Counted from the first letter of the stretch, positions 9,380-20,102 are shown. The stretch: DNA of 45,143 nt from Gammaproteobacteria bacterium (GCA_029862885.1 JAOTWM010000002.1:1-45143); one strand, 5' to 3'. Made by a program: numbers and translations. Notes: generated by a model from the letters alone, not told the origin.

Positions 9380-10483
9380 GTGACGGCCTATATTGTTCGG
9401 CGATTGTTACTCATGATCCCGACACTGTTCGCGATCATGGTCATCAACTTCGTCGTGATTCATGTCGCGCCGGGCGGCCCGGTGGAGCAAATTATCGCTC
9501 AACTGACCGGCCAAGGCGCGGATATTACGGAACGCGTGACCCGTAGCGGTACCGGTGAAAGCACGGTTCGCGCGGACACGGCTTCCGGGTCGAGTTCGGG
9601 TAAGTATCGAGGCGCGCAAGGACTGGATCCGGAGTTTATCGCGGAGTTGGAAAAACAGTTCGGTTTCGACAAACCGTTGCACGTACGATTTTTTTCCATG
9701 GTCAAAAACTATGTGCTGTTCGATTTCGGAGACAGCTTTTTCCGCGATCGCAAAGTCGTGGATCTGGTCATCGACAAGATGCCGGTTTCGATCTCACTCG
9801 GCGTGTGGACGACATTATTGGTTTACATGATCTGCATCCCGCTTGGTATCGCCAAAGCGAGACGCGACGGCAGCCGTTTTGATGTATGGACCAGCGTTAC
9901 AATCATTATCGGCACGGCAATACCGGGCTTTTTGTTCGCTGTTTTCCTTCTCGTCGTGTTCGCGGGGGGCAGCTATCTCGATTGGTTTCCATTGAGCGGC
10001 CTGACATCGGAAACCTGGAATGAGATGAGTTGGCCTAACCGTATTTTGGATTATTTCTGGCACCTCGTGTTGCCCATTACCGCGATGACCATCGGTGGCT
10101 TTGCGACCCTGACGATGCTCACGAAGAATTCATTTCTCGACCAAATTCATCAACAGTATGTGATTACCGCAAGGGCCAAAGGTTTGAGCGAACGCCGTGT
10201 CATGTATCGCCATGTGTTCCGTAATGCGATGCTTATCGTGATCGCTGGTTTCCCGGGCGCGTTTGTGGGCATTCTGTTTACCGGGTCACTATTGATCGAA
10301 ATAATTTTTTCACTTGATGGCCTCGGTCTATTGGGTTTTGAGGCCGCGTTTAACCGCGACTATCCGGTGATGTTCGGAACTTTGTACTTCTTCTCACTAC
10401 TGGGATTGTTGATGAACCTCATAGGCGATCTCATGTACACGATAATTGACCCGCGAATTGACTTCGAAGCGCGCGAGGTTTGA
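9380..10483 (+). CDS. yejB: peptide/microcin C-type ABC transporter permease YejB
   Basis: GTG start VTAYIVRRLLLMIPTLFAIMVINFVVIHVAPGGPVEQ; BPD permease motif ARAKGLSERRVMYRHVFRNA. Confidence 0.88.
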   Translation: MTAYIVRRLLLMIPTLFAIMVINFVVIHVAPGGPVEQIIAQLTGQGADITERVTRSGTGESTVRADTASGSSSGKYRGAQGLDPEFIAELEKQFGFDKPLHVRFFSMVKNYVLFDFGDSFFRDRKVVDLVIDKMPVSISLGVWTTLLVYMICIPLGIAKARRDGSRFDVWTSVTIIIGTAIPGFLFAVFLLVVFAGGSYLDWFPLSGLTSETWNEMSWPNRILDYFWHLVLPITAMTIGGFATLTMLTKNSFLDQIHQQYVITARAKGLSERRVMYRHVFRNAMLIVIAGFPGAFVGILFTGSLLIEIIFSLDGLGLLGFEAAFNRDYPVMFGTLYFFSLLGLLMNLIGDLMYTIIDPRIDFEAREV

Positions 10484-10484
10484 T

Positions 10485-11549
10485 GTGACCAGCACTGCTG
10501 TTGCCACTTCGGGATTTTCAAAAATGAGGATATCGCCGTTAACGCGCCGTCGCTTTGACAGTTTTAGAGCGAACCGGCGCGGCTGGTGGTCGTTGTGGAT
10601 CTTCCTCGTGATTTTCGTAGTTACTTTGTTGGCCGAGGTTGTCGCGAACGATAAACCGTTTCTCGTTTACTTCGATGGCGGAGTGTATAGCCCGGTGTTT
10701 AAGGCATATCCCGAAACAGCGTTCGGCGGAGAGTTCGAGACGGAGGCTGACTATCGGGATCCTTTTGTGGCGGAGCTAATCAACATTAAAGGTTGGATGG
10801 TTTGGCCGGTGGTGCGCTACAACCACCGCACGGTTGCATGGGACCTACCGGTGCCCGCGCCGGCGCCGCCTGACTCTCAGCATTGGATCGGCACCGACGA
10901 CCAAGCCCGCGATGTGGTGGCCCGATTGATTTACGGATTCCGTATCTCGGTGCTATTCGGTTTCGCGCTAACGATAATCAGCGCTGTCGTCGGCGTCACC
11001 GCGGGCGCGGTGCAGGGGTATTTTGGCGGCTGGCTCGACCTGTTATTTCAGCGCTTCATCGAAGTTTGGGCGGGTCTACCGACATTATATTTGTTGATAA
11101 TTCTGGCCAGCATCGTCGAGCCGAATTTCTGGTGGCTGTTAGGGTTGTTACTGTTGTTCAGTTGGATGGGATTCGTCGGTGTCGTGCGGGCCGAGTTCTT
11201 ACGGGCTCGAAATTTCGACTATGTGCGCGCGGCGCGTGCACTTGGGGTCGGCAATCTGCAGATTATGTTTCGCCACGTATTGCCGAACGCGTTGGTGGCA
11301 ACATTGACCTTTTTGCCGTTTACGCTCGCCGGTTCCGTTACGATTCTGACTTCGCTGGATTTCCTCGGTATCGGCCTGCCACCGGGGTCTGCGTCTCTCG
11401 GAGAAGTGCTGGCCCAGGGCAAGGCGAATCTGCAGGCGCCGTGGCTCGGGCTCTCGGGATTCTTTGTCATAGCGATAATGCTGAGTCTGTTGATATTCAT
11501 TGGCGAGGCTGTACGCGACGCGTTCGATCCACGCAAAACAATCGGATAG
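10485..11549 (+). CDS. yejE: ABC transporter permease YejE
   Basis: SPLTRRRFDSFRANRRGWWSLWIFLVIF; RAARALGVGNLQIMFRHVLPNA motif; probable GTG start. Confidence 0.86.
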   Translation: MTSTAVATSGFSKMRISPLTRRRFDSFRANRRGWWSLWIFLVIFVVTLLAEVVANDKPFLVYFDGGVYSPVFKAYPETAFGGEFETEADYRDPFVAELINIKGWMVWPVVRYNHRTVAWDLPVPAPAPPDSQHWIGTDDQARDVVARLIYGFRISVLFGFALTIISAVVGVTAGAVQGYFGGWLDLLFQRFIEVWAGLPTLYLLIILASIVEPNFWWLLGLLLLFSWMGFVGVVRAEFLRARNFDYVRAARALGVGNLQIMFRHVLPNALVATLTFLPFTLAGSVTILTSLDFLGIGLPPGSASLGEVLAQGKANLQAPWLGLSGFFVIAIMLSLLIFIGEAVRDAFDPRKTIG

Positions 11550-11558
11550 CGCATAGCA

Positions 11559-13199
11559 ATGAACACAGATCAACGCGCTACGCTGCTCGAGGTCGAGGAC
11601 TTGTCGGTCGGTTTTCGCTCGGGCCATCGCGACAACATCGCAGTGGATCGTATCTCGCTGCGTATCGACGAAGGCGAAACCCTCGCGTTGGTAGGCGAAA
11701 GCGGGTCCGGCAAATCGGTCACTGCGCTATCGATCATGCAACTGCTCCCCTACCCCGCCGCACATCATCCGAGCGGCAGCATCAAGTTTCGCGGGGAACA
11801 AGTGCTCGGGGCCGGGCCGGAGCAACTGCGGCGAATCCGCGGCGATCGCATCGGTATGATTTTTCAGGAACCGATGACGTCATTGAATCCGCTGCATAAA
11901 GTCGAAAAGCAGATCAATGAAGTGTTGATATTGCATAAAGGCTTGACTGAGTCCCAATCTCGGGAGCGTGCGTTGGAGCTAATGCGGCTGGTGCAGATTC
12001 GCGACCCCGAAAGCCGCCTGCATTCCTATCCACATCAACTCTCAGGCGGGCAACGCCAACGGGTCATGATTGCGATGGCGCTCGCCAACGAACCCGACCT
12101 GCTGATTGCGGATGAGCCGACGACCGCGTTGGATGTCACGATTCAAGCGCAGATACTTAAACTTCTTAAGGAATTGCAGCACAAACTCAAGATGTCGATG
12201 CTGCTGATTACCCACGACCTCGGTATCGTGCGCAAAGTTTCCGATCGAGTGTGCGTAATGCGGGGCGGTAAGATCCTCGAGCGGGGCCCGACCGAGCAGA
12301 TCTTTACCACGCCGGAGCACGAATACACCAAGGAATTGCTCGCGGCTGAGCCGTCGGACCATGAGCGGCCGGCCGATGCGAATGCCGCAGAGGTGATGCG
12401 CGCCGAGCAGGTGCGGGTATGGTTCCCGATACGCCGTGGGGTGCTGCGCCGTACCGTGGACTACATCAAAGCCGTGGACGACGTGTCGGTGCAGATTCGT
12501 GAAGGCCACACCGTCGGTGTGGTGGGGGAAAGCGGTTCCGGCAAAACCACTTTGGCGCTTGCGCTGCTGCGATTAATCAGCAGCAGAGGAGGAATTTGGT
12601 TCAAAGGTCAAGCGATCGACGCCCTCGGAGGCAAGATCCTCAAACCGTTGCGCAAGGAAATGCAGATTGTTTTTCAAGATCCGTACGGCAGCCTCAGCCC
12701 GCGGATGTCGGTCGGACAGATCATTGCGGAAGGGCTTGAAGCGCATAATATCGTCAAGCTTGAGTCGGAACAGGATGCACGCGTCGTCGCGGCGCTCGAA
12801 GAGGTCGATCTCGATCCGGACGTGCGCCACCGTTACCCGCATGAGTTTTCAGGTGGGCAACGCCAGCGCATCGCGATCGCGAGAGCGATGATTCTTAAAC
12901 CGAAGTTGCTGGTGCTTGACGAACCGACCTCGGCGCTCGACCGATCGATCCAGGTGCAGATCATCGAGCTGCTTCGCGGCTTGCAATCGGCGCATAAGCT
13001 CGCCTACATATTTATCAGCCACGACCTCAAAATCGTACGCGCATTGAGCGACGATCTCGTCGTGCTACGTGAAGGCCGGGTCGTGGAGCAAGGGTCGGCG
13101 GAGTCGATTTTCAATAACCCGGAGCACACCTATACCCGGGCGTTGCTCAAGGCTGCATTCGATTTAGAAACGGTGGAGAGTGCTGAGCTCGCGCAGTAG
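11559..13199 (+). CDS. yejF: ABC transporter ATP-binding protein YejF (two fused NBDs)
   Basis: Two Walker A motifs ([16 protein letters not shown]), two signature motifs ([18 protein letters not shown]). Confidence 0.92.
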   Translation: MNTDQRATLLEVEDLSVGFRSGHRDNIAVDRISLRIDEGETLALVGESGSGKSVTALSIMQLLPYPAAHHPSGSIKFRGEQVLGAGPEQLRRIRGDRIGMIFQEPMTSLNPLHKVEKQINEVLILHKGLTESQSRERALELMRLVQIRDPESRLHSYPHQLSGGQRQRVMIAMALANEPDLLIADEPTTALDVTIQAQILKLLKELQHKLKMSMLLITHDLGIVRKVSDRVCVMRGGKILERGPTEQIFTTPEHEYTKELLAAEPSDHERPADANAAEVMRAEQVRVWFPIRRGVLRRTVDYIKAVDDVSVQIREGHTVGVVGESGSGKTTLALALLRLISSRGGIWFKGQAIDALGGKILKPLRKEMQIVFQDPYGSLSPRMSVGQIIAEGLEAHNIVKLESEQDARVVAALEEVDLDPDVRHRYPHEFSGGQRQRIAIARAMILKPKLLVLDEPTSALDRSIQVQIIELLRGLQSAHKLAYIFISHDLKIVRALSDDLVVLREGRVVEQGSAESIFNNPEHTYTRALLKAAFDLETVESAELAQ

Positions 13200-13350
13200 T
13201 ATCGCTCCGGCTACGGACGGATCCGGGCGCCGTGGGAAACCCATAGCGCCGTAGGCCGGACACAGCGACACCGAAATCCGGCATTCAATTAGATGGATTG
13301 AACCACCGCAAGCGATATCGTTCCATTACACAAGCCGAGTCTCGCCGACA

Positions 13351-13761
13351 TCAGGCGTCCTGCAAATCGACCAACCCATTCAACACGATCTCATCGTAGC
13401 CTATTATTCCTTTTATCTCGCTCTCCTCGAGAACCGGCGCCACCGCAAGCCCGAAATTGTCAAACAACCGAGCGCAATAACGTATATCCATATTCGGCGA
13501 AACGGAAATGACCGGCTTCGACATGATCTCATAAGTATTAACACGGTCTGGAGATCGGTTGTTGGCTAGGACGTATTTAGCGATATCGGATAAAAGAACA
13601 ATGCCGTACTCGTCGTCGTCGTCGCGTTTCCTCACGATCAGCGCCCGGGAGTTACGATTTTTCATGGTACGCAACGCGTCACGAACTACGGTCAGCCCAT
13701 CGACTAACTCATAGTCTTGGGTCATTACATCCCGGACTTTAATGCGTTTTCTCTGATTCAT
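13351..13761 (-). CDS. CBS-domain protein
   Basis: KVRDVMTQDYELVDGLTVVRDALRTMKNRNSRALIV...IMSKPVISVSPNMDIRYCARLFDNFGLAVAPVL. Start trimmed to MNQRKRIK, 4-bp overlap with the PII-like gene. Confidence 0.75.
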   Translation of the reverse strand: MNQRKRIKVRDVMTQDYELVDGLTVVRDALRTMKNRNSRALIVRKRDDDDEYGIVLLSDIAKYVLANNRSPDRVNTYEIMSKPVISVSPNMDIRYCARLFDNFGLAVAPVLEESEIKGIIGYDEIVLNGLVDLQDA

Positions 13762-14108
13762 ATCTGCTGTTCCACAACATGGGTTAAGGTTTCGATTTGG
13801 TGAGCTACGCCAACCGCATCTTCGACATCGAGTTGTACCGCGATTCCGGTTCCCGGCGTAGCGTCGAATTCGCCAACGTCGGCGATACACTCCAAAATAT
13901 GACGACTTAGATGTTCTGCGACGAGAAACAACAACACATCGCGTTGGGACTCGAGAGTCAACCCGAGGAATGTTTTGCCCTTGGTCACACCTTCCCCACG
14001 AGCGTTATTCAGGATTGTCGCGCCGGTCGCACCAGCATCACGGGCGGCCTGCATGACGTTTTCGGTGTGACGATCTTCGACAAACGTCACAATCAATTTG
14101 AATCGCAT
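13758..14108 (-). CDS. P-II-like regulatory protein
   Basis: MRFKLIVTFVEDRHTENVMQAARDAGATGATILNNARGEG... PII-like ferredoxin-fold pattern, with a non-canonical T-/B-loop. Confidence 0.65.
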   Translation of the reverse strand: MRFKLIVTFVEDRHTENVMQAARDAGATGATILNNARGEGVTKGKTFLGLTLESQRDVLLFLVAEHLSRHILECIADVGEFDATPGTGIAVQLDVEDAVGVAHQIETLTHVVEQQI

Positions 14109-14149
14109 GGTGTGTTCTCCACGTTGGTTTACCGGTGGTTTACCGGTGA

Positions 14150-14935
14150 TTAAGGTCCTGCCTCGTCGGTCTCTTTTACCGGTCGGCGGTTGAAGTAGGC
14201 CGACAACTGCGCATAAGCCATTACGGTGATTATCGGAAACAAACACGCAAAAGCGATTAAGCCAAAACCATCTATCAAAGGATCGCGGCCCGGTACGGCT
14301 TCGGCGAGACCTAGCCCGAGTGCCGCAACCAGCGGTACCGTTACAGTGGATGTTGAGACCCCACCGGAATCGTAAGCCAGAGGTATGATTAATCTAGGAG
14401 CGAAGTAGGTTTGGGCGACTACGACAATATAAGCGGCGATTATAAAGTAGTGAATCGGCGCCCCCACGACAATTCGCCAAGTGCCCAGTGATATGCCAAT
14501 CGCTACTCCCAATGCGACCGCAAGCCGTAACCCCCATGTCCCGATCGCACCGGCCGAGTTTTTATTGGCTTGTATAGCCACCGCGATTAACGCCGGTTCG
14601 GCCATGGTTGTACCAACGCCCACTAGAAACGCAAAAACGTATACCCAAAGATAACTCGTCCAATCGACCGCGGCGTCGGACAATCCTCCGGTGACTTCCG
14701 GATGGGTCAATTGCGCCGCCATCAACCTGCCTATTGGAAACAATGCTTTCTCCAGACCGAACAGGAACAGCGCCATACCCAACACCACACACAGCAATCC
14801 GATCAGCGTGCGGCCCCAGTTGGGCATAGGCTTGCGGATCACAAAATATTGAAATCCGCCGAGGATCGCGATGATTGGTAGCACGTCGTGCAAAGTACCG
14901 TACAGGGCAGTCCAGATTTCTACTATCACATTCAC
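14150..14935 (-). CDS. DUF1538 family membrane protein (copy 2)
   Basis: Polytopic; [51 protein letters not shown] and [25 protein letters not shown]. Paralogous to the upstream ORF. Confidence 0.75.
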   Translation of the reverse strand: MNVIVEIWTALYGTLHDVLPIIAILGGFQYFVIRKPMPNWGRTLIGLLCVVLGMALFLFGLEKALFPIGRLMAAQLTHPEVTGGLSDAAVDWTSYLWVYVFAFLVGVGTTMAEPALIAVAIQANKNSAGAIGTWGLRLAVALGVAIGISLGTWRIVVGAPIHYFIIAAYIVVVAQTYFAPRLIIPLAYDSGGVSTSTVTVPLVAALGLGLAEAVPGRDPLIDGFGLIAFACLFPIITVMAYAQLSAYFNRRPVKETDEAGP

Positions 14936-15657
14936 GACAAGAACAATCCGTACAACATGACAAACAACATTGGGAACAATGATGCAAACGCGATAAGGCC
15001 AAAGCCGTCTATCATCGGGTTGCGGCCACGGATGCTGCGTGCGAGTCCGATACCGAGCGCGGTAACCAACGGTACGGTAATCGTAGAAGTAGTAACACCG
15101 CCGGAATCGTAAGCAATGCCTATGATCTCGCGAGGCGCCAGCGCCGTCAGCGCTACCACCAAACCGTAGCCCACCATGATCATGAGGTGCAGCGGCCAGC
15201 CCTTAAGAATTCGGATCACGCCGACCAAGATCGCGAGACCGACCGATATAGCCACGGTCAGCCGTAACTGCAAAGCGAATTTTTCGCGCGCAGTATCGGA
15301 TTCAACGATAAGACCGGACTGCGCGGCTACCGTGGAAGCTTCGTCGGCCACAGCAATCAACGCTGGTTCGGCTACCGTGGTGCCAAATCCGAGCGCAAAC
15401 GCGAATGCCAGCAGCCATACTGTACTGCCTTTCTTGGCAAACGCATAAGCCATCGATTCGCCGACTGGAAACAACCCCAGCTCGAGACCGTAGAGAAATA
15501 GCGCGAGTCCAAACATCACACAGATTACGCCCGTCAATAAATCCAGAACATTGGGCATCGGCTGCTGGAGGATGACGATCTGAAAGAAAGCAATGATGAT
15601 AATGATCGGAGCCAGATCCCGAGCGCTACTCAACAACGGCTGAAACAGAACACGCAT
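14932..15657 (-). CDS. DUF1538 family membrane protein (copy 1)
   Basis: [72 protein letters not shown]; 4-bp overlap with the next gene. Confidence 0.75.
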   Translation of the reverse strand: MRVLFQPLLSSARDLAPIIIIIAFFQIVILQQPMPNVLDLLTGVICVMFGLALFLYGLELGLFPVGESMAYAFAKKGSTVWLLAFAFALGFGTTVAEPALIAVADEASTVAAQSGLIVESDTAREKFALQLRLTVAISVGLAILVGVIRILKGWPLHLMIMVGYGLVVALTALAPREIIGIAYDSGGVTTSTITVPLVTALGIGLARSIRGRNPMIDGFGLIAFASLFPMLFVMLYGLFLS

Positions 15658-16059
15658 AGTAAGTTGCTTTTATCCTTTTGCTGAGTTGAATAAATGCGCG
15701 ATCGAGCAATTTTCGACCACGAACCAGACCGCAGCTGTCCAGTAATTGTACTGCCCCAACGGCGCATCGTTGCGACTTCCACGTACGATAACCCAAGCAC
15801 GACTATTGTTGAGCTGATAGAGCGCAAATAGTAATTCGCTCGAGGGCCACCCCTAGCAGCCGATGTCACAACAAGATGCCCCGCCAGGATGTTCTGCGAC
15901 GATCCGTCCGGGTTACAAGACATCCACAAGTGATGAGCATTAAAGGTATATTGATGTACATATAATGTCTATACTAGATCATTGGTAGATATCAGGGTAG
16001 GCGTCAATTATGCATATAACTTATTGATGTATAGAAGATAATGCCAAATTCGTTAAATC

Positions 16060-16075
16060 TGGCATGAATCTTGGA
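16060..16075 (+). promoter_or_regulatory. candidate sigma-54 (-24/-12) promoter of the pspA-like gene
   Basis: TGGCATGAATCTTGGA versus TGGCACGNNNNTTGCW (mismatches at C6 and the -12 C). The -24 arm lies in the inverted repeat TGCCAAATT-cgtta-AATCTGGCA (16042-16064). Confidence 0.4.
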
Positions 16076-16115
16076 TTGTAGTAGGTATCAATTTAACCAA
16101 TCCAAGGAGCAAATC

Positions 16116-16766
16116 ATGATGTCAACCCTAAAACGACTCTCAACCACGATCTTTAGCCGTGTCGATCATGCGGTGACCCAAATCGAGAATCACGACGCGG
16201 TGATCGAAGCGTCGGTGCGCGACGCCAAGCGCGCGGCGGCGCGCGCCAAGGTACGTTTGGCACGGGTTCACGCAGACGGCGAACGATTACGTACCCGAAT
16301 TACTAATGTGGAGAAGAGTAAAGTGAGTTGGGCCGAGCGCGCACGCTCGGTGGCCGTGAAAGATGAAGACACAGCCCTTGAGTGCCTGCGCCGCAGTAAA
16401 GCGTGTCAGCAACAACTCGAAGAACTCCGCGTGGCTCTGGAACGGCATCAATGTGTCGAGTCGCGTTTAGCCAGCGACATACACGAAGCCGAATCGCGAT
16501 TGGGCAATATTACGCAGCAACGTAACCTTATGCGTACGCGTCAGTCCGCTGCCGAGGCGCTGAAGTTTACGAGCACACTCGACCGTGCGCCAGCCAGCGA
16601 CCTAGACGACATCTTCGAGCGCTGGGAAGTTCAGGTGACGGAGACTGAGTTGGCTCTTGGCAACGATGACCCGGTCGACACGCTCGATCGCCAGTTTCTG
16701 GCCGATGAGGAACGCACCGAGCTGCGCGCCGAACTTTCCGCAATGCTTGCGAGCGACGAGGAATAG
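16116..16766 (+). CDS. PspA/IM30 (ESCRT-III-like) family protein
   Basis: Long amphipathic coiled coil: MSTLKRLSTTIFSRVDHAVTQIENHDAVIEASVRDAKRAAARAKVRLARV...; SD AAGGAG upstream of ATG. Confidence 0.65.
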   Translation: MMSTLKRLSTTIFSRVDHAVTQIENHDAVIEASVRDAKRAAARAKVRLARVHADGERLRTRITNVEKSKVSWAERARSVAVKDEDTALECLRRSKACQQQLEELRVALERHQCVESRLASDIHEAESRLGNITQQRNLMRTRQSAAEALKFTSTLDRAPASDLDDIFERWEVQVTETELALGNDDPVDTLDRQFLADEERTELRAELSAMLASDEE

Positions 16767-16769
16767 ATC

Positions 16770-18113
16770 ATGACAACCGACGCAACAAAAATCGACGCAG
16801 TGGACACACCGGAGCTTTCTAAATTCGCTCAATTGTTTTCGAGTTTCGAAAAACTATCCGGTTTACTGCGGATACTCGGCGCCTCAGTGCTGGTCGCCGC
16901 TATGTCCGTATTTCTGCTACAGAACTGGGATTCCGGCAACGATATCAATCGCTATTTACTATTGTTGGCTCACACCGTGATATTAGCCGCGGTGGGTTTA
17001 GCGAGTGGCCACTGGATCAGAGAAAATAAGGGGGCGCGGCTATTTCTCGCTCTCGCCTTAGGCTCGGTGGCGGTGAATTTTACGATTCTGGGTAGCCTTG
17101 TTTTTTCCCGATTTTGGGGGGAGGAATTGCTGATTTTGTATCCGCAATTCGCAACCTGGCGAGCGGAGAGTCTGATAAGTGCTCTGATCACGGCGGGAGG
17201 CAGTTTTGTGATACTGGCACCGGTCACATATCTGGGTTTCCTGACGCTCGCAAGGCGGTCGGCGGCGCATCTTACGCTACTAAGTATGCTCAGTAATGCG
17301 GCGTTGCTGCTGCCTTTTCGCAGCTCAATGGCCGTAACCTCCCTATTGATCGTGCTGACTTTGGTACTTGTCCACCAGCTCGCTGCGGCATCACGTCGTG
17401 ACAATACTCTGCAAAATGCCGAAGGCCGGTTTGCCCGTGTTGTGCCGCTGCTACCGCTAGGCATTATGCTTGGTCGGAGCTTGTACCTGTACTCTATCGA
17501 TGCATTCCTCGTAACCGCCGGTGGGCTTATGGTGTTTGCGATTCTGCGACAGGTTAGTTTACAAATGGGTGTGAAATCCAGGCTACGTATTGGCATTGAG
17601 CGTTTGTCCGTTTTTCCGGCATTGGTGACAGCGGGATCATCAGCCTGGCTGATTTCCGATACGTTCCCGACGACCGATGTATATAGCTTGCCGGTCGCGG
17701 GCATTGTGTTTGCGTGCATGATGTTCGAGCTGTCGCTACGCTCAATCGGCCGCGGCGCGGGTTTCCGCCGCATCGCGAGCATCGGGCTGGCGGCGAGTGC
17801 ATTAGTCAATCTGTTCATGGTTGGCGGCATCATGGCCGCGGCCCTGTGCTTATTGGTTGGCCTGGCACTCATCATCTATGGCGGCAGCGTACAGCAGCGG
17901 GTAATTGCCGGTTTGGGCTTGGTAACACTGTTATTCGGGCTCGGCTTCCAGGTTAGCTATGCCATCGATGCCTTCGATTTCGGCAGTTGGGGAAGCCTTG
18001 CACTACTAGGTACTGCTGCGATTATTGCCGGCTCGATATTGGAGCGTCATGGCGTCAACATTAAGACACGCGTAACGACTTGGTGCGAGCAGTTCGGCGC
18101 CTGGAGTAATTGA
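16770..18113 (+). CDS. polytopic membrane protein, unknown function
   Basis: Starts 4 nt after the pspA-like stop; about 10 or more hydrophobic segments. Confidence 0.65.
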   Translation: MTTDATKIDAVDTPELSKFAQLFSSFEKLSGLLRILGASVLVAAMSVFLLQNWDSGNDINRYLLLLAHTVILAAVGLASGHWIRENKGARLFLALALGSVAVNFTILGSLVFSRFWGEELLILYPQFATWRAESLISALITAGGSFVILAPVTYLGFLTLARRSAAHLTLLSMLSNAALLLPFRSSMAVTSLLIVLTLVLVHQLAAASRRDNTLQNAEGRFARVVPLLPLGIMLGRSLYLYSIDAFLVTAGGLMVFAILRQVSLQMGVKSRLRIGIERLSVFPALVTAGSSAWLISDTFPTTDVYSLPVAGIVFACMMFELSLRSIGRGAGFRRIASIGLAASALVNLFMVGGIMAAALCLLVGLALIIYGGSVQQRVIAGLGLVTLLFGLGFQVSYAIDAFDFGSWGSLALLGTAAIIAGSILERHGVNIKTRVTTWCEQFGAWSN

Positions 18114-18135
18114 TCGCTCCCAACACCTACCGCGC

Positions 18136-18165
18136 AACGCCCCCGGCGATTCATACGGGGGCGTT
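18136..18165 (+). terminator. stem-loop / terminator-like
   Basis: Perfect 9-bp stem AACGCCCCC ... GGGGGCGTT, 12-nt loop; no T-tract. Confidence 0.4.
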
Positions 18166-18232
18166 GTCGCCTGCGGCGGTCGCTTTGATTCGACTGCATT
18201 TACTAGTTTAGACGACATCGGATTTATAACTA

Positions 18233-19723
18233 ATGACAACTCTACAACGATTGACGCCTGACGAACGCGGTTTTTTTGATACCGTCTCCTCAATTATTTT
18301 TTCAAATCCATTCACCGTAAATCGCGCTGCGATCGAGGCGGTTCTGGACCGATCGGCCGGAACAACAACTGGGAGTGCTGACCACTATTTCTGGGAATTA
18401 CTACCGGAAGTCGAAGCGAGCCTATCGAGACTGTCGGCTCGCGGAATCGTCAAATTGCAGTCGGTACAAGCATCCGATCGTGAGCGGCTGCGACACGTAT
18501 TTCTGTTCAAGGTCTACGATCGATACCTTACGCAGTTCGATGCTCTTATCCGGGCGCAGAGTCGCCACGGTGCTGAACCGCTTGCAGCGGAGTTCGGTCG
18601 CGAATTTCTTCGCGACCTGTACGACTACGGGTTCAGCGATGACGATGCGTTGAGCTATCTGGCGCTCTGCTATCAAGTGCGCCGCGCTTACTTCTTTATT
18701 TACCACACGCTGGTGGGTGACTCTAATAGCATGGAGGATCTGCGCCGGGCTCTCTGGGATAATGTCTTTACGGCCGATATTCGCACCTACCGCGATCACC
18801 TTCGTCACCGGATGGAAGATTTCTCCACGCTGTTGCTGGGCGAGACGGGCACCGGCAAGGGCTCGGCCGCAGCGGCGATCGGCCGTTCGGGACTGATTCC
18901 CTACGACCCGAAGTCCGGTCGCTTCAAGAGCAGCTTCACGGACACGTTTATTACCATCAATTTGTCGCAGTTTCCCGAGACTTTAATCGAGTCGGAGCTG
19001 TTCGGGCATCGCAAGGGCGCATTTACCGGCGCCATTGATCAACATGAAGGGGTATTTCAACGCTGCAGTGCATACGGATCGTTATTCTTGGATGAGATCG
19101 GCGAAGTATCGGTGCCGGTGCAAATTAAATTGCTCAATGTACTGCAGAATCGCGAATTCACGCCCGTCGGCGCGCACCATAGCAAGCGATTCTCTGGTCG
19201 CGTTATTGCCGCCACCAACCAATCAATCGAGACTCTACGTCGCGGCGGCCGTTTCCGGGACGATTTTTTCTATAGATTATGCTCAGATGTGATCGAAGTA
19301 CCGCCGCTACGAATTCGCATCGAGCAGTCGCCCACCGAACTCGAGCAATTGGTATCATTACTCGTAGAGCGCATGGTCGGTTCACCGAGCCCTGAACTTG
19401 GCAAGCAAGTGCTGGACGGATTACATAAGGATTTGCCAAAGGACTATGCTTGGCCAGGCAATGTCCGCGAACTCGAGCAAGCAGTGCGTCGCGTCGTGCT
19501 ACGCGGTTCGTATCAACCACAGGTTGATACCGACGCCGCCGATGTCGGCTGGCGCGATCGAGCCGTGCGCGGGCAACTGGGCGCCCATGAACTCCTGGCG
19601 TATTATTGCCAAGATCTGTATCAGCAATTTGGAACTTACGAAGAAGTCGCACGCCGCACCGAACTCGATAGACGTACTGTAAAAAAGTATGTGGAGTCGG
19701 GACGCACCCGAACGGCGCACTAG
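18233..19723 (+). CDS. sigma-54-dependent transcriptional activator with uncharacterised N-terminal domain
   Basis: Walker A GETGTGKG, ESELFGHRKGAFTGA (GAFTGA loop), Walker B GSLFLDEIGE, YAWPGNVRELEQAV, C-terminal HTH (YEEVARRTELDRRTVKKYVES). Confidence 0.88.
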   Translation: MTTLQRLTPDERGFFDTVSSIIFSNPFTVNRAAIEAVLDRSAGTTTGSADHYFWELLPEVEASLSRLSARGIVKLQSVQASDRERLRHVFLFKVYDRYLTQFDALIRAQSRHGAEPLAAEFGREFLRDLYDYGFSDDDALSYLALCYQVRRAYFFIYHTLVGDSNSMEDLRRALWDNVFTADIRTYRDHLRHRMEDFSTLLLGETGTGKGSAAAAIGRSGLIPYDPKSGRFKSSFTDTFITINLSQFPETLIESELFGHRKGAFTGAIDQHEGVFQRCSAYGSLFLDEIGEVSVPVQIKLLNVLQNREFTPVGAHHSKRFSGRVIAATNQSIETLRRGGRFRDDFFYRLCSDVIEVPPLRIRIEQSPTELEQLVSLLVERMVGSPSPELGKQVLDGLHKDLPKDYAWPGNVRELEQAVRRVVLRGSYQPQVDTDAADVGWRDRAVRGQLGAHELLAYYCQDLYQQFGTYEEVARRTELDRRTVKKYVESGRTRTAH

Positions 19724-20012
19724 CCTACGTAGCGATTTGCATCACTGGTTCGAGTCGGATGTAATCTGCAACGTGAACAAATCGACTCCGATTTCGCCCG
19801 ACCACGGGCAAATTCACTGGGAGGTGGAGATAGATGGGCAATGGCATCGGGTAAGCTCGCAAGCGCTTCCTGACAGCATCCGCAGTAAGAAATCGGTTCG
19901 CTTTGCGTACCAAGGCGGCATCATCGACGTGCCCGGTCCGAATGGGGAAACTCTCCGCTACCGATTGGTTCGAGGCGATAAAGAAAATGCTGATCTACAT
20001 ACTCACTTTTAG
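19689..20012 (+). CDS. hypothetical small protein (start uncertain; possibly GTG about 19773)
   Basis: IHWEVEIDGQWHRVSSQALPDSIRSKKSVRFAYQGGIIDVPGPNGETLRYRLVRG; the longest start overlaps the upstream gene by 35 bp. Confidence 0.4.
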   Translation: MWSRDAPERRTSLRSDLHHWFESDVICNVNKSTPISPDHGQIHWEVEIDGQWHRVSSQALPDSIRSKKSVRFAYQGGIIDVPGPNGETLRYRLVRGDKENADLHTHF

Positions 20013-20102
20013 TATCGAGCGCTAGCACCGCGGCGACAGAGAACGGACAGCCAATGAGGAATTCTGCACTCCTAGCTGTCTGCCATCGCATTTGGAGAGA
20101 TC

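Noticed and set aside
13200-13290. Possible terminator hairpin after yejF (GGCGCCGTGGG-aaa-CCCATAGCGCC)
   Set aside because: Stem contains an internal mismatch and a wobble, and no T-tract follows; too weak to call.
15630-15929. 99-aa minus-strand ORF overlapping the start of DUF1538 copy 1
   Set aside because: No domain; probably leader or upstream region.
19203-19652. 149-aa minus-strand ORF
   Set aside because: Antisense to the sigma-54 activator AAA+/HTH region; no domain features.
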